Source of the DNA: CAZZDA01 sp964652585
GTDB lineage: Bacteria > Patescibacteriota > Patescibacteriia > UBA1544
NCBI GenBank assembly: GCA_964652585.1
Contig: CAZZDA010000008.1
Location: forward strand, 1-28,877
Direction: 5' to 3'
Length of the DNA stretch: 28,877 nucleotides
The notes beneath the pieces are model-generated. The model ran no database searches, had not been told where the DNA came from, and saw only the letters and a list, made by a program, of their open reading frames with translations. The stretch's first letter is position 1; each line of letters begins with the position of its first letter. Shown here in pieces: positions 21,256 to 27,314 of the stretch. The translations under genes and the position numbers were made by a program.

Positions 21256-23875
21256 AGTTCGCCACACAATCAACTACACCAGCTCCCATGACCACGCCAT
21301 TGCATCCGAGAGGATCGGTTGGCAAAGATCCAAAACTATTATCCCCCGACGGCGTAAAACAATTTTGATAGCCATCTTGCACGCCCGATCCTATTCTCGC
21401 GCCATAGTCGGTCATGTCAGCAAAATCACTATGCACGATAGATACCATTGTTTTATCAATAGGATTACCATCATCGCACGCCTCTCCTTGCACAGTGTCG
21501 GGCGGTGCTAAGGGGTTGGTACCACATTCACCTATCGCACTTCCCATAACCGGATTCCCTTCATACAAACATGATGTGGAACATCCGGCAACACCTAGCG
21601 GATCACATTCTTCTCCTCCGCCATCAGGAAATAACGATCTATCAAGATTGCCGTCACCGCACAAACCTCCTTCACTTTCACAGAATGAGCTGCAACCATC
21701 ACCGTCCTCATTATTTTTATCATCACAATCTTCACCAATGCCATTATTAAGCCGCTGTACCGTACCATCACCGCAAAAACCCTCCAGCATCCCCGCAGGC
21801 GTAGGATGTTCACGCAAACAGCTGTCAGAGCACCCGTTGCCATTCAGTGGAGGATTTTCCCCGTCATCACACTCTTCTCCATAATTGATAACCCCATTAC
21901 CACACTCATCAGCCAGAATATCCCCACCGGGCGTTATATTTCCCTCCCAGAGACACACCTCACTGCACCCATCACCCGCGTCAGCACCTCCATCATCACA
22001 ATCTTCCCCTCTTCCCACCACGCCGTCGCCGCATACCGCGGATGGCTCATACAGGCATTCCGAGGAGCAGCCGTCCCCATTGCGATTATTCCCGTCATCG
22101 CACGCCTCGCCTTTCAGCGGCTCTACCGTGCCGTCGCCGCATTCCCCAAACCCTTTTCTCGAATTTCCGCGAAACAGACATTGGCTCGTACAACCATCCC
22201 CCGTGGTATTGTTGATGGTATAGGCAATGGGATCAGCCAAAGGATACAGCAATGTTATATATTCATGCGGACCTTTATAACCGCTATCCGGCTTTAAGGT
22301 AGCAGCGTTTAAGAGTTCATTAAAATGCATTCGTACAGGGTCTTGCAGATCAACATTAGAGCTTGCCAACGGATCTAATGGCTCTAAATACGGCGTAAAA
22401 TCCGCTCCTACAATTTCCAAACGCGGCGGAGTAAGATCCATCTCATCGCCAGTGTCAAATGACCAGTGAAAATCGTCCGGTGGTGGTGCCGTGCCTTCCG
22501 CTGTTCCATTTCCATTTCCATCAAGCGAATTCCCTACCATATCCACCACGCCATCAGGTAGGGCAATTGCGGCGGGGTCAGGGGGATCAGCTCCGGGATT
22601 TTGCAATGTCGCCGCTTTCACCGTACCATCAATGGTAGCCGTAAACGGCAGACAGTACACTGTATCACCGCAGCTATTAGTACCGCACGGATCGTCGGAA
22701 ATAAACGTCACGGTTCGATAATTGCTGCTGATACTGTATATGCCGGTCAACGCGGGTAGAGGCGGAGCTGGTGCTCTTTTGGCAAGATTGATATTTGTAA
22801 ATCCGGGAACAATACCCGTGGTCGTCGTAGGATCCACCTCTTCCGTAAAAGTAATTTGTACGACCACATTTGGCGGAATACCGGTTGCGTTATCTACGGG
22901 CACCACCCTCTTGACTCTCGGCGGTGTCGTATCCAATTCCGTTGAGGTTCTAAAATCCCAGTGATAGCCAAATTTTACCGGCGTTCCCGGAGGAACAGAA
23001 GGAATTGGTGTCACAAAAAACGCATCGTCAAGAGAATAGGTTCCCAGCGGATCAAATGCCGGTGTTCCGTCTTCTTTGAGAACGACATCCGTAAGACCCA
23101 CCCGATACCACACATTATCAATGGGATTACCTAAATAAACATCTGGCTTAATAGATATTGTTCTCTTATCAGAAGTTGCCGAAACAGTTCCTCCAATTGG
23201 AATCACCGATGGATCTCCGTCAGCAAAACGATCTCTCTCTAAAATACGAATAACATCAGTCTTCAAAGCGCTGTCAGCTAAGGGGTCAGTACGAACCGTA
23301 CCCAGATCCATCGGCTCTTTGAACGTAATGATAATCTTGGTATTTCTCGGAATATCCGTACCATTGCGCGGCGGCCAGTGACTTTGGATAATACCGTTGC
23401 CAAGCGCGCCAATACCGCCTCCCGGTACGCCTCCGCCGCCGGGACCACCGACTGTTCCAACGCCGGTTGCGCCCAAAAGCATATTGAAAATAAATATGGT
23501 AAACGCGTAAGAGCCTAAAATAATCACCAATCCGATAACACCGTTCAACAATGTTTTCTTTGCCGCCGCGATACGATTTGGCTCATTACCGGAAGTCATC
23601 CATCGCCAACCCGCATACAGCATGACGATGAGCGCAATAATACCCAACAGTCCTAAAAATGCCTGTACGATACGTATTATAATACGGCGTGGATCACCTT
23701 TTTCAAGCCCTGTCGCCTGTCCCGTATCTTCCAGACCCTGCGCCGCCTCACCTTCCGCCACCTCCCCTTGCGCGAAAACCGCGTCCGGCGCAACAAAAAA
23801 CAGCGCGAAGCACACGAGCACGCTGCCAATAAGCGCTAGTTTTAAGAGTGTTTTTTTATTTTTGCCGACAAGCAT
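21254..23875 (-). CDS. Surface protein: pilin-like anchor, Ig-like domains and Cys-rich DUF4215 repeats
   Basis: An 873-residue exported protein. Signal peptide 1-35 (VFA|QG); two hydrophobic helices (about 67-94 and 109-132) joined by WRWMTSGNEPNRIAAAKKTL. This cassette is clearly related to that of the 2513-residue protein and to T4SS (VirB2/TrbC-like) pilins. A Gly-rich hinge (138-160) follows, then two SbsA-type Ig-like (Big_5) domains (about 161-315 and 325-470). Residues 555-800 hold about six Cys-rich repeats of the type CGDGxxxxGExCDDGNxxxGDGCSxxC, the DUF4215 (Myxococcus Cys-rich) pattern. The tail (800-873) has two further Cys. Start at 23875, with GAGGAT about 8 nt upstream as ribosome-binding site. 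There is no catalytic motif. I infer a surface adhesin held by the N-terminal helices; disulfides probably stabilise the Cys repeats outside the cell. Confidence 0.85.
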   Translation of the reverse strand: MLVGKNKKTLLKLALIGSVLVCFALFFVAPDAVFAQGEVAEGEAAQGLEDTGQATGLEKGDPRRIIIRIVQAFLGLLGIIALIVMLYAGWRWMTSGNEPNRIAAAKKTLLNGVIGLVIILGSYAFTIFIFNMLLGATGVGTVGGPGGGGVPGGGIGALGNGIIQSHWPPRNGTDIPRNTKIIITFKEPMDLGTVRTDPLADSALKTDVIRILERDRFADGDPSVIPIGGTVSATSDKRTISIKPDVYLGNPIDNVWYRVGLTDVVLKEDGTPAFDPLGTYSLDDAFFVTPIPSVPPGTPVKFGYHWDFRTSTELDTTPPRVKRVVPVDNATGIPPNVVVQITFTEEVDPTTTTGIVPGFTNINLAKRAPAPPLPALTGIYSISSNYRTVTFISDDPCGTNSCGDTVYCLPFTATIDGTVKAATLQNPGADPPDPAAIALPDGVVDMVGNSLDGNGNGTAEGTAPPPDDFHWSFDTGDEMDLTPPRLEIVGADFTPYLEPLDPLASSNVDLQDPVRMHFNELLNAATLKPDSGYKGPHEYITLLYPLADPIAYTINNTTGDGCTSQCLFRGNSRKGFGECGDGTVEPLKGEACDDGNNRNGDGCSSECLYEPSAVCGDGVVGRGEDCDDGGADAGDGCSEVCLWEGNITPGGDILADECGNGVINYGEECDDGENPPLNGNGCSDSCLREHPTPAGMLEGFCGDGTVQRLNNGIGEDCDDKNNEDGDGCSSFCESEGGLCGDGNLDRSLFPDGGGEECDPLGVAGCSTSCLYEGNPVMGSAIGECGTNPLAPPDTVQGEACDDGNPIDKTMVSIVHSDFADMTDYGARIGSGVQDGYQNCFTPSGDNSFGSLPTDPLGCNGVVMGAGVVDCVAN

Positions 23876-23885
23876 GGGAAATCCT

Positions 23886-23969
23886 CAACTTAATAACTAA
23901 CAACCTACAACTAACAACAAAAAAGATTTTGTAATATCGTTCATAATATAATGGTGTTGTGAGTTAATT
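23886..23969. repeat. Heptanucleotide repeats between yqeY and the 873-residue gene
   Basis: The C-rich array at 23886-23920 (aacttaa, taactaa, caaccta, caactaa, caacaa) and a short G-rich arm at 23954-23969 (gttgtga, gttaatt) that overlaps the yqeY stop codon. AT-rich sequence between them (TATATTATG on the minus strand) could hold a promoter, but I see no convincing -35. Confidence 0.7.
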
Positions 23970-24410
23970 GTTCAGCATCTGCTGAACAAGTTTCTTAACC
24001 TCTCCCCCATCCGCTTTTCCCGCCACCTCTTTCATCACCGCACCCATAACCTTTCCGATATCCTGAGCTCCCAAAGCACCTGTGTCAACAATCACTTTTT
24101 GTACCATATCCCGCAACGCATCTTCAGTAAGCGCTTGCGGCATATAGCGCTCATAGATCGCAATTTCCGCGTCCTCTACTTGCGCGCGCTCTTTATCTCC
24201 CGCCCGACGATACAACTCACCGCTTTCACGTCTGCGCTTTATTTCCGTCCGCAGTACTTGGATAATTTCGTCATCGGTTAGCGCTTCTTTTTTGGTAATT
24301 TCCGCGTTTTTTAACGAACTCTTAAGCAACCGTAGTGCGGAAAGCAGCTGCGGTTGCTTGGCTTTCATGCTGTGGGAGAAATCCGCTTCTATACGCGAAG
24401 CAATTGACAT
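23964..24410 (-). CDS. yqeY: GatB/YqeY domain protein
   Basis: This 148-residue protein is homologous to the helical tail domain of GatB, the amidotransferase subunit that works on misacylated Gln/Asn-tRNA. The exact function of the free-standing protein is unsettled. Family features visible: the N-terminal basic helix with LLSALRLLKSSLKNAEI, the RRESGELYRRAGD stretch, the IYERYMPQ motif and the C-terminal GKVMGAVMKEVAGKADGGEVKKLVQQML. It is complete at normal length. It follows rpsU by 15 nt, a gene order found in many bacteria, and probably shares its promoter. Confidence 0.92.
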   Translation of the reverse strand: MSIASRIEADFSHSMKAKQPQLLSALRLLKSSLKNAEITKKEALTDDEIIQVLRTEIKRRRESGELYRRAGDKERAQVEDAEIAIYERYMPQALTEDALRDMVQKVIVDTGALGAQDIGKVMGAVMKEVAGKADGGEVKKLVQQMLNN

Positions 24411-24425
24411 GGCGCATCTTTATAA

Positions 24426-24674
24426 CTATCGTTTGGTAAATTTTTTTCCTCTTTTGTCTTCGACAAGTTTGCCAATGCGTTCAAGGTACGCGCGTTTTTT
24501 ACGATTATCCATGCGCTTTAATGCTTCTGCTTTCAAACGTCGGTCGCTTTTCGGCTTCCCGCGAAAACGTGATTCTTTTACCTGCACGAGACGCTTGCTG
24601 CGCTGTAAGGTTTTATTGAACCTACGGAGCATGCTTTCAAACGTTTCTCCTTTTTTTCTCTTAATTTCAGTCAC
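24426..24674 (-). CDS. rpsU: Small ribosomal subunit protein bS21
   Basis: bS21 sits on the small subunit near the 3' end of 16S rRNA and helps start translation. The 82-residue protein begins MTEIKRKKGETFESMLRRFNKTLQRSKRL, the family N terminus, and continues with a long basic stretch (RFRGKPKSDRRLKAEALKRM); a length above 70 residues is common outside the proteobacteria. The start is a GTG (24672-24674); GGAAGGTGA lies about 9 nt upstream and no ATG is available. A promoter and a small hairpin (GTGGT-agc-ACCAC, near 24709-24722) precede it. yqeY follows in the same unit. Confidence 0.9.
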   Translation of the reverse strand: MTEIKRKKGETFESMLRRFNKTLQRSKRLVQVKESRFRGKPKSDRRLKAEALKRMDNRKKRAYLERIGKLVEDKRGKKFTKR

Positions 24675-24726
24675 GTATTATGTCACCTTCCTTTCTGCTA
24701 TGTAATGTGGTGCTACCACCAGTGAT

Positions 24727-24755
24727 AGCATACCATGTTTAATAAAATAGACCAA
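24727..24755 (-). promoter_or_regulatory. Promoter of rpsU-yqeY
   Basis: On the minus strand there is TTGGTC (24750-24755), a 17-nt spacer and TATGCT (24727-24732), between the hisS stop and the rpsU start. The leader of about 45 nt contains a 5-bp hairpin. Confidence 0.5.
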
Positions 24756-24769
24756 ATATATTTTATGAT

Positions 24770-26131
24770 CTATGATCCGTTTTTTAACTTCTTTGCCACA
24801 ACATCCTTCACTTTCTTGAGATCAACCACTTCTTGATTGCTATTTTCCATGTCCCGCAACAATACGGTCTCATCTAATACTTCTTTTTGTCCAAGAATAA
24901 GCGTATAACGAGCATGGAGCTTTGATGCCAGCTCCAGTTGACTTTTCAGGCTATTTTTTGAAAAACTCTCCGCAACAGAAAATCCTTCGCGGCGCAAAAC
25001 ATCAAACAGCATTAACGCTTTTCTTTTTGCCATAACCCCGAGCTGCGCGACAAAGATATCAACACCAGGTTTTGGCGGTAGTGAAATTCCACGCTGCTTA
25101 ATCTGTAAAATAGTTCGCTCAACACCAAGTGACATGCCGGCAGCAGGTGTCGGCCGTCCGCCAAGCATTTCCACCAATTCATCATAGCGACCGCCGCCAG
25201 CCAAAGCACTCTGCGCACCCTCCTTATCATCATTATCCGGCACCACTTCAAACACCGTCTTGGTATAGTAATCCAATCCGCGCACCAAATAGGGATTTAA
25301 GGTATAGGTAATATCACTGCTATCCAAATATTCTAGCACTTCCATAAAGTGATTACGCGATTCTTCGTCCAGCCAGTCAACGATCTGCGGTGCTTCCGTA
25401 CGAAGTTTTTCACACGCTTCAACTTTACAATCCAATAAACGCAGAGGGTTTTTGGTCAGACGTTTTTTACAATCCTCACACAGCACCGCTTTTTTATTGC
25501 GATAGTATCCCGTGAGCTGTGTCGCGTACGCCTTACGAGACTCACGCGTGCCAATGCTGTTGAGCATGAGTACGATAGGTATGCCAAGCTCTTCATAAAG
25601 CCGAAATGTTGCGATAATAAGCTGCGCATCCAATACCGGATCATCACTACCCAAAACTTCCAAGCCAAATTGCCAAAATTGCCGTTGTCTCCCCGCTTGT
25701 GGTCGATCATAACGAAACATAGGACCCTCATACCATACTTTCACAGGCTGCGGAAGATTCACCATGCCATGCTTATGATACGCGCGTGCGACTGATGCGG
25801 TTGCTTCAGGCCGTAAAGCGACCATGCCTCCACTCTTATCTTCAAAGGTGAACATTTCTTTTGCAACGATATCTGTGTCCATTCCAACCGCACGCTCAAA
25901 GAGGCGTACGTCTTCAACCAAGGGCGTCACTATTCGTGTAAAACCGTATTGCTTTACCAAAGAGCGCGCCGTATCCAGCACCATATCCCAATACGGAGCT
26001 TCTGACGGCACGATATCTTTCATACCGCGCACCAGTTGTGGCGGTGTGGATTTTTTAGACTTCCTTGGCGCAACAGCTGATTTTTTTTCTGTTACTGTTT
26101 TTTTAGTGGTTGTTTTTTTTGTTGATGGCAT
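24770..26131 (-). CDS. hisS: Histidyl-tRNA synthetase
   Basis: This class II synthetase charges tRNA-His. In 453 residues it shows VRGMKDIVP (motif 1 entrance), LRPEATASVARAY and the motif 2 loop MFRYDRPQAGRQRQFWQFGLEVLG. The histidine-specific LVRGLDYYTKTVFEV, the GGGRYDEL box and motif 3 around MSLGVER follow, then an anticodon-binding domain from about 355. A four-cysteine stretch (CEDC...CKVEAC) lies in the insertion domain and could bind zinc. The first 32 residues are an unconserved Lys/Thr-rich extension. The ATG at 26131 is preferred over a TTG at 26158, which lies inside lepB. It starts one base after the lepB stop (TAATATG), so translation is coupled. Confidence 0.96.
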   Translation of the reverse strand: MPSTKKTTTKKTVTEKKSAVAPRKSKKSTPPQLVRGMKDIVPSEAPYWDMVLDTARSLVKQYGFTRIVTPLVEDVRLFERAVGMDTDIVAKEMFTFEDKSGGMVALRPEATASVARAYHKHGMVNLPQPVKVWYEGPMFRYDRPQAGRQRQFWQFGLEVLGSDDPVLDAQLIIATFRLYEELGIPIVLMLNSIGTRESRKAYATQLTGYYRNKKAVLCEDCKKRLTKNPLRLLDCKVEACEKLRTEAPQIVDWLDEESRNHFMEVLEYLDSSDITYTLNPYLVRGLDYYTKTVFEVVPDNDDKEGAQSALAGGGRYDELVEMLGGRPTPAAGMSLGVERTILQIKQRGISLPPKPGVDIFVAQLGVMAKRKALMLFDVLRREGFSVAESFSKNSLKSQLELASKLHARYTLILGQKEVLDETVLLRDMENSNQEVVDLKKVKDVVAKKLKNGS

Positions 26132-26132
26132 A

Positions 26133-26738
26133 TTATAAATTATATTCCGGTGAGTCAAAGATCATTACACGGCTAAATGGCCAGCCACGAATCCATGTTT
26201 TTCCTATAAGCAAATCGTCTGTAACCGGTCCAAAAATTCGCGAGTCAAGACTTTGGTTTCGATTGTCACCCATAACAAAATATTCATCCTCCTTAAGTAG
26301 AAGCGGCTTGGTATCAGGAGAGCTCACCAACGTTCCCTCGGCTAAATAAGGCTCATGAAGTTCTTGCAATACGTCTGTGTCATACTGACCTACCCACACT
26401 TTACCTTCCCGTATCGCGATTTGCTCATGAGGCAGTGCAATAATGCGTTTAATAAAAAACTGGCGTCGGTCATTGGGATAGCGAAACACAACAATATCTC
26501 CTCGCTCAGGCTCTCCGAACCGATAGGAAATTTCATCAATGATCAGATACTCGTGGTCAAAAAAGTTCGGTTCCATAGATGCACCTTTCACGTAAAATGG
26601 CTGGATAAGAAAAAAGCGCACCGGAATAATAATGAGTAATGCGATAATGACCACGCTTACCAATTCGGAAAAAAACTCCTTGATCGATTGCTTAAACGAA
26701 GGTCTACTTTCAAATTGCATGTTATCGTCAGAATGCAT
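26133..26738 (-). CDS. lepB: Signal peptidase I
   Basis: LepB removes signal peptides from exported proteins at the outer face of the cytoplasmic membrane. The 201-residue protein has one N-terminal helix (about 25-48), the catalytic serine S54 in GASMEPN and the general-base lysine K97 in FFIKRII. The conserved GDNRNQSLDSR (157-167) follows. It is short, like Gram-positive enzymes. The ATG at 26738 is taken; a second ATG at 26720 (MQFESR) is possible, and neither has a clear Shine-Dalgarno. The giant surface proteins nearby have signal peptides that this enzyme could cut. It is followed directly by hisS. Confidence 0.93.
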   Translation of the reverse strand: MHSDDNMQFESRPSFKQSIKEFFSELVSVVIIALLIIIPVRFFLIQPFYVKGASMEPNFFDHEYLIIDEISYRFGEPERGDIVVFRYPNDRRQFFIKRIIALPHEQIAIREGKVWVGQYDTDVLQELHEPYLAEGTLVSSPDTKPLLLKEDEYFVMGDNRNQSLDSRIFGPVTDDLLIGKTWIRGWPFSRVMIFDSPEYNL

Positions 26739-26782
26739 AATGAAAAACTATTTATTTCTCAATCCTTATTTTATTTTGGACT

Positions 26783-26822
26783 CGCCCGCCAGTACAGCGG
26801 GCGCTCGCCGTATTGGCGAGCG
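26783..26822. repeat. Two overlapping GC-rich hairpins between tRNA-Val and lepB
   Basis: CGCCCGC (26783-26789) pairs with GCGGGCG (26797-26803) around a 7-nt loop. CGCTCGCC (26802-26809) pairs with GGCGAGCG (26815-26822) around GTATT. Neither is followed by a U-run on either strand. They stand out in an otherwise AT-rich gap and look like a dispersed palindromic repeat rather than a terminator. Confidence 0.6.
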
Positions 26823-26868
26823 AACCTCTGACCTTCCCAATTGTAATCGGGACGCTCTTAACTACGCA
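26821..26868 (-). pseudogene. tRNA-like relic next to tRNA-Val
   Basis: The minus strand shows pieces in tRNA order: a D-arm-like GTAGTTAAGAGC, an anticodon-arm-like TCCC-GATTACAATT-GGGA (core TTACAA, as in many tRNA-Val(UAC)), AGGTC as in the neighbouring tRNA's variable loop, and AGAGGTTCG as a T-arm start. There is no acceptor stem, the anticodon arm is one base too long and the T-arm breaks into the GC-rich hairpins. It may be a decayed tRNA; chance likeness is possible. Confidence 0.35.
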
Positions 26869-26878
26869 CACCACCTTC

Positions 26879-26955
26879 TGGTGGGCATATCTGGATTCGA
26901 ACCAGAGACCTCTGCGATGTGAACGCAGCGCTCTAACCGGCTGAGCTATATGCCC
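26879..26955 (-). tRNA. tRNA-Val (anticodon CAC), CCA encoded
   Basis: The cloverleaf folds fully: acceptor GGGCATA/TATGCCC, D-arm GCTC/GAGC, anticodon arm CTGCG/CGCAG with loop TTCACAT (anticodon CAC, reading GUG), variable AGGTC, T-arm TCTGG/CCAGA with loop TTCGAAT. Discriminator A and CCA are encoded (26879-26882). Confidence 0.95.
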
Positions 26956-26976
26956 ATAAGGTGGGAAGTCACCCAT

Positions 26977-27011
26977 CAACCCTGCCTACCGGCAGGCAGG
27001 CACAACCCTGC
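26977..27011. repeat. Palindromic repeat flanked by a 9-bp direct repeat
   Basis: CCTGCC-tacc-GGCAGG (26981-26996), continuing into GCAGG, is a short palindrome. CAACCCTGC occurs at 26977-26985 and again at 27003-27011 on either side, which looks like a target duplication around a small insertion. It lies in the predicted leader of the tRNA-Val transcript. Confidence 0.6.
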
Positions 27012-27040
27012 ACTATATATAGAAGCTCAAACTTCCACAA
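27012..27040 (-). promoter_or_regulatory. Promoter of tRNA-Val
   Basis: On the minus strand there is TTGTGG (27035-27040), a 17-nt spacer and TATAGT (27012-27017). Start of transcription near 27005, about 50 nt before the tRNA. The -35 is weak. Confidence 0.4.
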
Positions 27041-27160
27041 TGAAATTCAAAAGAAAAGTCTTGTTCACATCTTTTATTTTCTTTCACAATCATACCCTAT
27101 TGCGGACGTAAAGTAAACCCCACGCTAACTTAATAATTAAAAAATGTGTAAATTGATACC

Positions 27161-27231
27161 AGTAGTATATTCGTGTCATGACTGTGGCTATTAGTATCAT
27201 TGTCAAGTCGCTTGCTCCATAGTATACTACT
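27161..27231. promoter_or_regulatory. Inverted repeat overlapping the LytR-CpsA-Psr gene promoter
   Basis: AGTAGTATA (27161-27169) and TATACTACT (27223-27231) are perfect reverse complements 53 nt apart; the right copy contains the -10 box. An 8-bp palindrome GTCATGAC (27175-27182) lies between. The set could be operators for a looping repressor. No regulator can be named. Confidence 0.4.
27200..27228 (+). promoter_or_regulatory. Promoter of the LytR-CpsA-Psr gene
   Basis: TTGTCA (27200-27205), a 17-nt spacer and TATACT (27223-27228) form the best promoter in the window. The start of transcription near 27235 gives a leader of about 80 nt that includes a heptanucleotide repeat. Confidence 0.7.
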
Positions 27232-27278
27232 AATTGAAATCCCCTACTTAGCTATTCGACAGGTGACAATGTTTTTTG

Positions 27279-27310
27279 TCGTCGGTTGTTGGTTGTATGT
27301 TGTAAGTTGA
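27279..27310. repeat. Heptanucleotide repeat before the LytR-CpsA-Psr start
   Basis: The units tcgtcgg, ttgttgg, ttgtatg, ttgtaag, ttgaaac run to within five bases of the ATG at 27315 and occupy the place where a ribosome-binding site would be. Confidence 0.7.
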
Positions 27311-27314
27311 AACT

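Noticed and set aside
26752..26979. 75-codon minus-strand frame with HIAQPVRALRSHRRG-like peptide
   Set aside because: This is a translation of the tRNA-Val gene and its flanks, a familiar false protein.
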